Shown piece by piece: positions 1 to 8,227 of a stretch of DNA of 64,000 nucleotides (its first letter is position 1; the number at the start of each line of letters is the position of its first letter). Source of the DNA: Akkermansia muciniphila (GTDB lineage: Bacteria > Verrucomicrobiota > Verrucomicrobiia > Verrucomicrobiales > Akkermansiaceae); contig NZ_CP114598.1 in NCBI RefSeq assembly GCF_030848305.1, forward strand, positions 1,550,001 to 1,614,000, written 5' to 3'. Under the pieces are notes generated by a model that made no database searches, was not told the origin of the DNA, and saw nothing but the letters and a program-made list of their open reading frames with translations. A program made the position numbers and the translations under genes.

Positions 1-2
1 GC

Positions 3-866
3 CTGTTTGCCCTGATTGCCAGCGGAAGCAGCCTTGGGGCCATTGTGGGGCCGGCGGTGACGGCCGCCCTTGCCGGCGTGGCCGGCCATCTGTGGCTGTT
101 TCTTGCTGCCGCTGTTTTTCTGGCGCTGGCGATGCTGGCGGGAATGTATTTGCACCGCTGGCGTGACAGGACTTCCCCGGAAGGAGCGGGTGTGGGGATT
201 CCTCTTCCGGCCGACTGCCGGGAACGCCCTCTGGGAGGGAATCCTTTTGCCGGGGCGTCTGCCGTGTTCCGGTCTCCCTTCCTGATGGGCATCGGGCTGT
301 TCATTATCCTGCTGGCCGGGACCAACACGTTCCTGTATTTTGAGCTGATGAGCGTTGTAGCGTCTTCCTTCCCTGATCCGGTGCGCCAGACGCAGGTATT
401 CGGAGTACTGGACGCCGTTGTTCAGGGGTGTACCATGCTGCTTCAGGTATTTCTGGCGGGGCGTATTGTTCGGAAATTCGGATTGGCGGCATTGCTGGCG
501 GCTGTCCCCGTTCTTATTTCCCTGGGTTTTGTCTGGATGGCTTTCGCTCCGGTATTTGCCGTCGTGGCCATAGTGATGGCGGTACGCCGCATCGGGGAAT
601 ACGGAATGGTGCGTCCCGGCCGTGAAATGCTGAATTCCGTATTGTCCCCTGAAGAAAAATACAAGGCCAAGAGCTTTATTGATACGGTCCTTTACCGTGG
701 CGGCGACGCCGTCAGCGCATGGCTGAAGAGCTTCTTTAACGTGTTGGGCTCCCATTCCCCGTGGGCCATGCTGGCCGGAGCCGCCATTTCCCTGCTTTGG
801 GCGGCCACCGGCTTCCTGCTTGCGCACAGGTTCCGGAAGATGGCCGGAGTTCAGGGAAAGGAATAA
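3..866 (+). CDS. MFS-type transporter, C-terminal part (5' end outside window)
   Basis: The reading frame is open from the first full codon of the window, so the gene starts upstream. The visible 287 residues contain about six hydrophobic segments. The late region with EEKYKAKSFIDT followed by YRGGD is typical of the MFS proteins annotated as ATP:ADP-antiporter-like (AAA/Tlc-related) in bacteria. An inner-membrane transport role follows from the family; the substrate is not visible. The stop is TAA at 864-866, and no clear T-rich terminator follows, only a weak 5-bp hairpin at 867-881. Confidence 0.7.
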   Translation: MFALIASGSSLGAIVGPAVTAALAGVAGHLWLFLAAAVFLALAMLAGMYLHRWRDRTSPEGAGVGIPLPADCRERPLGGNPFAGASAVFRSPFLMGIGLFIILLAGTNTFLYFELMSVVASSFPDPVRQTQVFGVLDAVVQGCTMLLQVFLAGRIVRKFGLAALLAAVPVLISLGFVWMAFAPVFAVVAIVMAVRRIGEYGMVRPGREMLNSVLSPEEKYKAKSFIDTVLYRGGDAVSAWLKSFFNVLGSHSPWAMLAGAAISLLWAATGFLLAHRFRKMAGVQGKE

Positions 867-1442
867 TCCCCATGACGGGGAATTCTCCGTCTTGTCCGGA
901 TACGGCCTGCTGTTGCGGAATTTTTTTCAGGTCAAGGCTGGCGTGATGCCCTTAATGCGGCGGAAGCGGCAGGGGGAAAACAGATGTTTTTTCCTCCCGG
1001 TGACAGATTATTTCTGGAATATTTTTTTATTTGACGGCGGTTTCCGATGTGGCGCCGACATTCGGATTCTCAATCCGCTCCATGAACCGGCTTAGAGGGG
1101 AAATTCCATGTACAATATCTCCTGCGGCATCCAACCACCATTTCGATGTTTATCATAATTTGTTTATATTAAAAAGATTGTATTTCTATCAACAAGGTGT
1201 CGAGAAAATCAGCCTGTCTAAAAAACAATAGAGGATGCCTGGCACGGAAGGATTTCCTTTGGAGGAGAAATCATCCTGAAAACAGCTTCTCGATGATACT
1301 TAAATTGTTTTCCCACAATATTTAGTATTGATTTCGGATTGAGAATTCGTTATTGGGTTCAAAGCCTCTTCGGGTGAAGCAGGCTAGTCATCGTTTCGTT
1401 AGATGAATCAATCATTACTCCTATTATTATATTCCTCTGATA
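867..1442. other. Intergenic region, no convincing gene
   Basis: These 576 bases hold only short frames without a plausible start or family signal. The stretch from about 1130 to 1440 is clearly more AT-rich than both neighbours and probably carries the promoter and untranslated leader of the PEP-CTERM gene at 1443, but no consensus promoter stands out. Confidence 0.6.
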
Positions 1443-2288
1443 ATGAAGAAGACACTCATTACGCTCATTGCTCTGGCGGGAATAGCTCATGCCGATTTCA
1501 CATGGAATGGCGGCAGTGACATTACCCAGCAGCTTTGGCAGACAGAATCCAGCTGGATTATCAGCGAGTCAGATTCCTGGCCGGCAGCCGGAACCGGCCC
1601 CGGCACGCCCCAATCCAATGCCTGGTCTCTTATTTCCGTTTCCAATGCGAGCGGTTCCATCACCCAGCTGGAAGGCTGGACATTGAAGCTTGCCCTCAGC
1701 AACGGCTCGGATTTGACCGTAGGGAACGTCAAGAAATTCCAAGGGGGCTGTTCTATTGACATTGATCAGTCATCTGCGCTGACCATCAATGGTTTTAGCG
1801 GCGGCAACGACGGCGAGATCACGACGTTGAACAACTACGGCACCTTTAACCTGGCTTATTCCAAGAGCCAGGGAGGTGGAGGCTTTAACGTCAATTTGGG
1901 AGCCACGGGCGTGATGAACCTTACTTCTTCCAACGGTAATTCATACAATGCCAGGATAGCAAGCCTGACTGCTACGCTGACTCTTGACGGAGGCACCGCC
2001 AGCGGAGTAACCGCCGACGGACATCAAATCCTGACCCGGAATCTGGTTTCCCTGGGGGATAATATGTCTTTTGACGGCACGAACACTTCCCTGGAAATGC
2101 TCAGCGGCATTGCAGGCGTTGATACCCTCACTGCGGTGGACGATTTGACTAATGCCGAAGTAGGTTCTTATATGGTTACCAAGAATGGGGACGGGTACAG
2201 CGTTTCCTATGTGGTTCCCGAACCTGCAGCGGCTTCCCTGAGCCTGCTGGGCCTGGTTGGCCTGGCGATGCGCCGCCGCCGCAAGTAA
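1443..2288 (+). CDS. PEP-CTERM sorting domain protein
   Basis: This 281-residue protein has a Sec signal peptide (basic MKK start, hydrophobic core, AHA cleavage region near residue 17). It ends in a classic PEP-CTERM tail: VPEP near residue 258, a hydrophobic stretch, and a final MRRRRK basic cluster. The middle is rich in Gly, Ser, Thr and Asn, as in extracellular beta-rich adhesin-like proteins. In other bacteria such proteins are processed by exosortase and exposed at the surface. The specific role is unknown. It lies just outside the left prophage boundary and has its own terminator. Confidence 0.85.
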   Translation: MKKTLITLIALAGIAHADFTWNGGSDITQQLWQTESSWIISESDSWPAAGTGPGTPQSNAWSLISVSNASGSITQLEGWTLKLALSNGSDLTVGNVKKFQGGCSIDIDQSSALTINGFSGGNDGEITTLNNYGTFNLAYSKSQGGGGFNVNLGATGVMNLTSSNGNSYNARIASLTATLTLDGGTASGVTADGHQILTRNLVSLGDNMSFDGTNTSLEMLSGIAGVDTLTAVDDLTNAEVGSYMVTKNGDGYSVSYVVPEPAAASLSLLGLVGLAMRRRRK

Positions 2289-2318
2289 CGGCAAACTTGG
2301 ATTTCTGTTTCCATGCAG

Positions 2319-2352
2319 CTCCCTTCCGCGGTTAACGGAAGGGAGTTTTTTA
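2319..2352 (+). terminator. Rho-independent terminator of the PEP-CTERM gene
   Basis: A perfect 10-bp stem (2319-2328 with 2336-2345) with a 7-base loop is followed by a run of six T. It begins 31 bases after the stop codon at 2288. Confidence 0.9.
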
Positions 2353-2553
2353 TTATTTAACGGAAGGGCGGCATCTTTCCGGAAGATGTCCGGGCAGAAC
2401 GGGAGAGGGAAGCCGGGAGAATGCACACGCATGGGTCTGTTTTCCCCCGGAGGATGCCGGAACGGGATTAGCTCCTGCTACTGTTCTACAAACCTGCGGG
2501 AAAGAAAAGGTCTCCTGATATTGCCGAGGATAACCGCTTCTTTTCAAGAGAAG

Positions 2554-2572
2554 TGGTAGGCCCGGTAGGAAT
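2554..2572. other. Left attachment site (copy of the tRNA-Arg 3' end)
   Basis: The 19 bases match exactly the last 19 bases of the tRNA-Arg(CCG) gene at 42344-42362. Bases on either side differ, which defines the shared core. The chromosomal side is to the left and the phage side to the right, consistent with integration at the tRNA 3' end. Confidence 0.92.
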
Positions 2573-2846
2573 TAATATATTTATTTACAATAATATATTA
2601 TAAAATGTGTTCATTATTGTGATAATGTTGAGCACACGGAAGGATGAAAAATAGTCTGAAATAGGCCGAAAAAGGGAGTCTCCTTGAGCGTAGAGGCTCG
2701 AACTGGGTCATGGGTCATCTGTGTTTTTGCATGCATGGAGTTGAAAAATTTCATGCAACTATTCCAACAATGCAACGGGAAAAGTATAGTTTCAGGTGAA
2801 AGCCTGCGTGTCTTCCGTAGAGGAAACGCAACGGGGCCGCATTTGT
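2573..2846. other. Left end of the prophage, no gene seen
   Basis: The first 30 bases are AT-rich with an imperfect inverted repeat (TAATATAT with ATATATTA), which may be integrase arm or host-factor binding DNA. No convincing gene is present. The final bases belong to the conserved leader element ending at the start codon at 2847. Confidence 0.5.
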
Positions 2847-3125
2847 ATGTTACGGATTGCAAAAGCTCTTTATGTCTGGGGAGCGGTGGACATTGATGAA
2901 CGCATACCCCGTTTGAAAGAAGCTTTGGATAAGGCTGTTGAAGATATCATTGAAAACCAGGGAAAGGAAATCACTCAAGGGAACGTGGGGGACAGTTCAT
3001 TCCAGTTCGCGCCAGGTTCCATGACTATTGATTTATGGGTGGAAGCTTTGGGGATGGCTATTCGTTCTCTTGAGCATGGCCGGTTTGAAGGAGGGAATAA
3101 CGTTGCAAGGATAGTGTTTCGATGA
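2847..3125 (+). CDS. Small phage head protein, possible head-tail connector
   Basis: This 92-residue protein starts MLRIAKALYVWG and overlaps the portal start by 4 bases. I chose the start at 2847 because it carries the GCAACG-N6-C-ATTTGTATG element also found before two other structural genes. The position just before a lambda-type portal, and a size near that of gpW-like proteins, suggest a connector or completion role. No catalytic motif is visible and no family is firmly recognised. Confidence 0.55.
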   Translation: MLRIAKALYVWGAVDIDERIPRLKEALDKAVEDIIENQGKEITQGNVGDSSFQFAPGSMTIDLWVEALGMAIRSLEHGRFEGGNNVARIVFR

Positions 3126-4522
3126 AAGCAGGAAATGTCCAGATTTTGGATCAGTTCGGCCGGCCGTTTTCAAGCCGCCCCATTTACAAGAGCGGCAGTT
3201 ATGATGACGGGCTGCAGCGGCTTCCGAATTATCTCAAAGAACCGGAACAGCTTTCCGGGAGCCTTACCCGGAAGAACCTCATTTCCGCGTCCCGTCTGTT
3301 GTACAAGAACAACGGCGTTGTAAAAGGCGCCGTGAACATGAAGGCTGAATACTCTATCGGGAAAGCGTTTCTGTTCAAATCTCTGTGCAAGAATCCGGAA
3401 GTTGCGGCGAAGTATGACGAGTACATCAAGGCGTTTTACAAAGTTGCATGCGTGAACGGAAAGAATTTTCACTCGCTCCTGTATCTGATCTCCACCGCCA
3501 TCGACATTGATGGGGATTGCTTTGTAATGTTGACGGAAAGCAAGACGGGGTTTCCTCAACTGCAATTTATCCGGGCAAACCGTGTTTGCTCTCCTAAAAA
3601 TGGCCTTATTGACTCCGGAAAATATAAGGGATTGAACGTGCTGCACGGCGTCATAACCAATCGCATGGGACGTGAAATCGCTTATTGGTTGGACGGCGAC
3701 GAACCAGGGGGAGGTGAAATCATCCCGGCATCCTCAATACTTCATATCGTGGATGACGACTTTCTTTCCACCTGCCGGGGCGAGCCTCTCTTCTCTCATG
3801 GCCTCAAGGAATTCCGATACATTGATGATATCAATACAGCCGAACTTGGGGCCATGAAGATTGCGTCACAAATTGCCCTGGTAAAAAAGAACGAAACGGG
3901 AGAAGTTGACATAACGCAGGCTTATGCCAAACCGTCCAATAATGGGGAGGTGCTCATCCGTAATACTGGTGATAAGCAAATTGTATTTTTGAAGTCTGAA
4001 GATTCCCTTGACTCCCTGAAGATTGAGCGCCCCTCTCCGAACTACATGAGTTTTTCAGAACGGCTTCTGAAGGGCGTTTTATCCGGGGTGGGCGTGCCCT
4101 ATGATATCGTGGTCAATCCGGACTCAAGCGGCGTTGGGAACAGAATGTCTCTGTCCAAATTTGACAATACCACGCGAGATCGGGCCACGCTGCTTGAAGA
4201 TGCTGCCAGACTGCTTGTACAGTATATCTTGGCCGTAGGTATCCAGCGGGAGGACATCCCGCACGCGGAAGGCTGGTGGAACATGATGTTCAGCCGCGCC
4301 AAGCGTCCAAGCGTAGACATGGGCCGCGACTCCAACAGCCAGTTGAAAGAGTACAACGCCGGTATTAAAAACCTCACAGAAATCTGTGAGGAAAACGGAA
4401 CGCAGGTTGAGGACCATTTGAGAATACGTGCCAGGGAAGCCGCCATTGCGGAGAAGTTGCGCCGTGAAGCTGAAGCAGAATTTGGAGTAGAAATCTCTCC
4501 GGATTATATCAGGAAGTTTTAA
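3122..4522 (+). CDS. Phage portal protein, lambda (gpB) family
   Basis: The 466-residue product matches the lambda-type portal pattern: an N-terminal region with a RLLYKNNGVVKGAV-like stretch, then a GDCFVML segment, IRANRV, and a helical C-terminal region. Portals form a dodecameric ring at one capsid vertex, through which DNA is packaged and ejected. Its length is close to the usual 480-530 residues of the family. It overlaps the upstream gene by 4 bases and lies 1 base from the protease gene, as expected for a head operon. Confidence 0.9.
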   Translation: MKAGNVQILDQFGRPFSSRPIYKSGSYDDGLQRLPNYLKEPEQLSGSLTRKNLISASRLLYKNNGVVKGAVNMKAEYSIGKAFLFKSLCKNPEVAAKYDEYIKAFYKVACVNGKNFHSLLYLISTAIDIDGDCFVMLTESKTGFPQLQFIRANRVCSPKNGLIDSGKYKGLNVLHGVITNRMGREIAYWLDGDEPGGGEIIPASSILHIVDDDFLSTCRGEPLFSHGLKEFRYIDDINTAELGAMKIASQIALVKKNETGEVDITQAYAKPSNNGEVLIRNTGDKQIVFLKSEDSLDSLKIERPSPNYMSFSERLLKGVLSGVGVPYDIVVNPDSSGVGNRMSLSKFDNTTRDRATLLEDAARLLVQYILAVGIQREDIPHAEGWWNMMFSRAKRPSVDMGRDSNSQLKEYNAGIKNLTEICEENGTQVEDHLRIRAREAAIAEKLRREAEAEFGVEISPDYIRKF

Positions 4523-4523
4523 T

Positions 4524-5270
4524 GTGATGAAACCGTTATATTGTGAAGAAACTGCATGGCTGGCGAAGATTCGCCAGCGGAAGAGCCTGGAACCGAAAGC
4601 CGCAGGGAATCCGGATTTTGACTTCTCATTTTTCATCCAGACACGCCAAAAAGCGCGGGTAATTGGGTCATCCTTGGTGATTGACGTGATTGGGCCTCTA
4701 TACGGTGACGGCGTGCCGTTGAATGAAGTCTTGGGCGGCACGAATTATCAGTCCATCGTGAAGGAAATAAAGGGTGCTGCCGGGAACATTGATGAAGTTG
4801 TTTTCATTTTTGACTCTCCGGGAGGTGACGTGCAAGGCTGTCATGAAACAGCAGAATTGATTAAATCTCTGCCAGTGGAAACAGTGGCTTATGTCAAAGG
4901 CATGTGCTGCTTTGCCGCCTATTATTTGGCTTCCGCTTGTGATCAAGTGGTCGTGACGGAAACGGCGCTGGTTGGCAGTATCGGGACGGTCATCAGCCTG
5001 TGGAATGCCAAGAGTGAGGAAATATTGACCATCACGAATGATGATGCTGTTTTCAAGCATCCGGAAACCCCGATGAATACGGAGGCAATCGCCTATTACA
5101 GGGATTTGTGCAACAAGATCGCCGGGCGGTTTCAGGAATTTGTGGCTTCAGGACGTCCCGGTTTATCTGCGGATGCGTTTTCCGGCAAGGTTTTTGTGGC
5201 GGAAGATGCTGTTTCCTTGGGCCTGATTGATGATGTAATACCCTGGGTCGATTTTCCTGGAGTGGTATGA
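4524..5270 (+). CDS. S49-family (SppA/gpC-like) capsid maturation protease, nucleophile position altered
   Basis: The 248-residue product has the S49/ClpP-fold signature FIFDSPGGD near residue 95, ALVGSIGTVIS near 150, and the family's C-terminal AEDAVSLGLID segment. In lambda-like phages this enzyme processes the procapsid and its scaffold. The usual catalytic Ser in the MAASxxYW motif is replaced: here it reads GMCCFAAYYLAS, with Phe at that position and two Cys just before it. A Lys 48 residues later (AVFKHPE) may be the general base. The enzyme may be inactive, act with Cys, or be assembly-only. No separate internal scaffold start was defined; the next gene may be the scaffold. Confidence 0.85.
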   Translation: MMKPLYCEETAWLAKIRQRKSLEPKAAGNPDFDFSFFIQTRQKARVIGSSLVIDVIGPLYGDGVPLNEVLGGTNYQSIVKEIKGAAGNIDEVVFIFDSPGGDVQGCHETAELIKSLPVETVAYVKGMCCFAAYYLASACDQVVVTETALVGSIGTVISLWNAKSEEILTITNDDAVFKHPETPMNTEAIAYYRDLCNKIAGRFQEFVASGRPGLSADAFSGKVFVAEDAVSLGLIDDVIPWVDFPGVV

Positions 5271-5294
5271 AAACGCAACGGTTTTGTCATAAGT

Positions 5295-5684
5295 ATGGCA
5301 CTATTCAAATCTGATCAAAATATCGTTGATGCGCTCAAACAAGAGCTTGCCCCTTTTGGGGCAGAAATGAAGAATGGGATTAAAGAAATCCAATCCTCTA
5401 TTAAAGATCTTTGTGAGCGTGTCGAAGCCCAGGAAAAGGAGAATGTCAAGCTCCACGCATCCGTTGCCCTCAAGAAAAACCAGCTTGAGGAAGAAGCCGA
5501 TACGAAGGCGAGCCAGAAGGCCGCTGAAATGGTGGCTGGTATGGGACATAAAGCCGTAGTGGATAAGCCGGAAGACGGCGAAGAAAACTCCTCTATCCTG
5601 GAGCAGTACTCAGCTCTTTCCGGAGAGGAACAGAGGAAGTTTTATGCTGCTCATAAGGATGAGTTGGTAAAACTTTGCAAGTAA
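5295..5684 (+). CDS. Coiled-coil protein between protease and capsid genes, possible scaffold
   Basis: The 129-residue product is highly charged and mostly helical. Heptad-like stretches run from about residue 10 to 75, and the C-terminal third is acidic and ends in KLCK. No enzyme motif is seen. The place between the capsid protease and the major capsid protein is where lambda-like phages keep scaffold or head-decoration genes, so a scaffold role is a reasonable guess. The start is preceded by GCAACG about 20 bases upstream, resembling the leader seen before other structural genes. Confidence 0.6.
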   Translation: MALFKSDQNIVDALKQELAPFGAEMKNGIKEIQSSIKDLCERVEAQEKENVKLHASVALKKNQLEEEADTKASQKAAEMVAGMGHKAVVDKPEDGEENSSILEQYSALSGEEQRKFYAAHKDELVKLCK

Positions 5685-5724
5685 TCAATAACAATATTAA
5701 CGATTAAAACCATTTTTTAGAATT

Positions 5725-6561
5725 ATGGCTCTTTCAGATGCTCACAAGATAGTTATTCACAGTGAAGTCATTTCTTCTTTGCGTAAAGCGCTGGCTCCGC
5801 TGGAATACTTTAAGAAGGATTTCCGAATGGAGTATGCTTCTGAGATTAAATTCAAGAATGTAAAAGCCGCCGGAAATATTACTGAAAACCCTTCTGATTA
5901 CCAGACGGATAAAGAAAATGAAGGGGATTTAATCCCCCTGTCACTTATTGAACTCCATCAACCCTGGCGCATTACGCACGCCGAAAAGCGGAATGGGTGG
6001 AAATTGGCGGATTTGGCAAAAACGAACGCTACGGCGTTTGCCAATAACTTGAACAAGCGCATACTTTCCCTTGTTACAGCGGATGGAGCCAAGGTTATTG
6101 GTACGGCTGACGCTTTCACAAAGCGTAAGTGCATCAACCTCAGCGGAGACGTAGAATCCGACGAACCTCGCCTTTTGCTGGTGCCTGATTATTACCGAGC
6201 TATTCTTCCGGAAAATACGACGGAATTCCGGCTTGATGGAGGCGCTTACGGATTTGATTCCATCCATAAGGTCAAGACCTCCGTCTTTGCTGATAACGTA
6301 GTCGGTATTTCCTATGATGGAGGTGCGGTTGCTGTTGGTTCCGCCCTTCCGGAGATCGACGAGGCTTTCAAGGATGATATCCATTCCGAGGTCATTCAGG
6401 TGGAAGGTCTTGCTGGTCTTTCTATCCTGTTTTGCACTTGGCTTGATTTGAAAACTCGCGCGGAATGGGCTTCTCTGGGCCTGATGTTCGGGGCAAAGAT
6501 TCTCGAGGCTGACAAGGTGAAAGGATACGTTGCCGCTGCTGTTGCGTCAGATGAAGGTTGA
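5725..6561 (+). CDS. Major capsid protein (HK97-fold type, by position and features)
   Basis: The 278-residue protein has the size and composition of a short HK97-like major capsid protein: a mixed alpha/beta pattern, a segment EIKFKNVKAAGNI resembling the E-loop, and a hydrophobic C-terminal LAGLSILF strand region. It follows portal, protease and a scaffold-like protein, and a strong terminator comes just after it. The leader is A-rich without a Shine-Dalgarno sequence and shares an AACGATTA-containing stretch with the leader of the amidase gene at 8228. Family assignment relies on position as much as on sequence. Confidence 0.75.
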   Translation: MALSDAHKIVIHSEVISSLRKALAPLEYFKKDFRMEYASEIKFKNVKAAGNITENPSDYQTDKENEGDLIPLSLIELHQPWRITHAEKRNGWKLADLAKTNATAFANNLNKRILSLVTADGAKVIGTADAFTKRKCINLSGDVESDEPRLLLVPDYYRAILPENTTEFRLDGGAYGFDSIHKVKTSVFADNVVGISYDGGAVAVGSALPEIDEAFKDDIHSEVIQVEGLAGLSILFCTWLDLKTRAEWASLGLMFGAKILEADKVKGYVAAAVASDEG

Positions 6562-6578
6562 TTCATGCTGGTGTTTAC

Positions 6579-6607
6579 CGTCCCGGATTTGTCCGGGGCG
6601 TTTTTTT
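6579..6607 (+). terminator. Terminator after the major capsid gene
   Basis: A 9-bp stem (6579-6587 with 6592-6600, one G-T pair) with a TTTG loop is followed by seven T. It lies 17 bases after the capsid stop codon. Confidence 0.88.
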
Positions 6608-6628
6608 GTGCAACGCACCGCCATTTGT

Positions 6629-6928
6629 ATGAGATTCACAGAGGCTGCCAACGTTGCTCACCGGAGTATTAACCGGGTATTGCCACAGACAGAAATTGTC
6701 TACAATGGCCAGACGTACCGGGGGTACATGAATTCCCGGGACATAACCATTGAACGCCAGGAAGGAGGGTATTGCAACCAGCGTGACCGCATCATTCACA
6801 TCCAGACAGGGGACGCTTTTCAGATTGGGGGGCGTGTGGGGTGCGAAGGGATGAAATTCAAGATTACCACCGTCATAAGTAATTGTGTTTACAAGGTATT
6901 AACTTTATCAGCCGATTTATATGAGTAG
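6629..6928 (+). CDS. Head-tail joining-type protein
   Basis: The 99-residue product starts MRFTEAANVA. I chose the ATG at 6629 because it ends the conserved GCAACG-N6-C-ATTTGTATG element and follows the capsid terminator; the frame is open further upstream but would run through that terminator. The content suggests a small beta-rich protein (DITIERQEG, GDAFQIGGRVG). The position between the capsid and gp10-like genes fits a head-completion or joining role; the family itself is not recognised. Confidence 0.6.
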   Translation: MRFTEAANVAHRSINRVLPQTEIVYNGQTYRGYMNSRDITIERQEGGYCNQRDRIIHIQTGDAFQIGGRVGCEGMKFKITTVISNCVYKVLTLSADLYE

Positions 6929-7675
6929 CATGGAAGTCCGGATAGATGTGAAAGGAATGGATAGTGCCTTGAAAAAGGCGAAAACGAATATTGAGCGTTT
7001 CGGAAATTTATATACTACGTTGCTTGCCTACAATACCGCTAGCGGGATGTGCTTTAACGCCACTCTTCCGCTGGGAAAAAATCGCAAATCAAAGGTTTCC
7101 GGAAGAAAATCCGGGGAAGGGTCTGTCAGCCGGGACGTTTCCCGCGCCGGGCGCGGTGTTGGATCGTTTATCAACCAACTAAAGGAAAGAGACATAAAAA
7201 GGCAAGACAGGTTGTCGGCATGCTTTCTTTAAAGGCAGATCCTCAAAAGGCTGCCGAAGTGGCGACGGATGTTTTTGGGCAGGTTGTGCGCTTTTATCAG
7301 AGTTACAGCCCGGAATTTCATACTTCTGCCCGGAAGAATGGTTGTGTGTCCTCCTTTACTGGGAATGTCGTGCTCAATAGAAAGAGTACGGAGAACTATA
7401 AGAATAAGGTATTCAAGCATATCGGGAAGGCAAAATCAGGGTGGCTGATTAATACTTCTTATGGATGGGCTGCTCGTGCGCCTCAATGGATTGCGCGGCA
7501 TGGGAAAAACGGGACAATCAAGAAGTTGCCTGATGGAAGTGTCGAAATAGAAAATAATCTGTCTTATGCCTCGGAGGCTATGCTTAAGGCGCTTGTACCG
7601 TTTGTCCAAACCAAGGCATTGCAGGCCACGAACTTGAAATTGCACCATGAGTGGCAAAGGAGAAACAGGGTATGA
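6921..7675 (+). pseudogene. gp10-like tail-completion gene, split by an apparent 1-base deletion
   Basis: Two frames together give one sensible protein of about 251 residues. The 5' part (6921-7232) reads well to KERDIK, and the 3' part continues in the -1 frame as KARQVVGMLSLKADP. The switch is at a run of five A at 7196-7200. One more A would restore a continuous frame. The 3' part has the KVFKHIGKAKSGW...ARHG pattern seen in HK97 gp10-like and minor tail proteins that join head and tail. Alternatives are two separate genes, with the second starting at 7220, or a sequencing error. A programmed slip is unlikely because the site is not a good slippery heptamer. Confidence 0.6.
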
Positions 7676-8007
7676 TTATGGATCGTGTCATCAGTCATTT
7701 GAGGAATTCCGGGTTTACTGTCTACAAAGCCGGGAATAACAGCGACATAGAACGGAAGCCCTGCGTCGTCATAGGCATGGCCGGGTATACTCAGCCTTGG
7801 GCGCCTTTGCCCGCCAGGGAATATACGCTTTCCATGATTCTGATCAATAACCGGTCTGATTCGGAAATGGAACGATCCCTTGTGGAGACGTTATTCCGGC
7901 TGGATTGTGGTGAACAGTGTGATTTTTTCAATATTACGGATTATTCCGCTGCCCTGGATGATGATGACTGGGTAACTACTTGGACATTGCGTTATATTGA
8001 AAGATAG
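7672..8007 (+). CDS. Tail terminator-like protein
   Basis: The 111-residue product begins MIMDRVISHLRNSG. I chose 7672 because an AGGAG lies 9 bases upstream, although an in-frame ATG exists at 7651. The pattern (N-terminal helix, ERKPCVVIG, TLSMILINNRSD, then an acidic C-terminal strand DDWVTTWTLRYIER) resembles small tail-terminator (gpU-type) proteins. These cap the tail tube where it meets the head. It overlaps the preceding reading frame by 4 bases. Confidence is moderate because these families diverge greatly. Confidence 0.55.
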   Translation: MIMDRVISHLRNSGFTVYKAGNNSDIERKPCVVIGMAGYTQPWAPLPAREYTLSMILINNRSDSEMERSLVETLFRLDCGEQCDFFNITDYSAALDDDDWVTTWTLRYIER

Positions 8008-8227
8008 TTTTGTACTATTTTGATAATCAATGGTTGTGTTTCTTGTACTCCTTCATATCCTTTATTTCCGGCTTGGTTATCGTGCCGTTTTAGTCTTTTT
8101 GCTCACGTTCTGAATGTGGGTTGAACTACGCGTTAAACGTGTTGATGGGGAGCGAGAAATCTTTCAAAGTTTTGATGAACTGAATATTCAGTTCATTCAA
8201 CAATAAACGATTAGAAAACATAACATT

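Noticed and set aside
820-1231. Two short frames after the MFS gene
   Set aside because: No ribosome site, poor composition, overlapping each other.
7196-7200. Programmed frameshift in the joining gene
   Set aside because: AAA AGG is a poor slippery site and no family precedent was recognised here; deletion is simpler.
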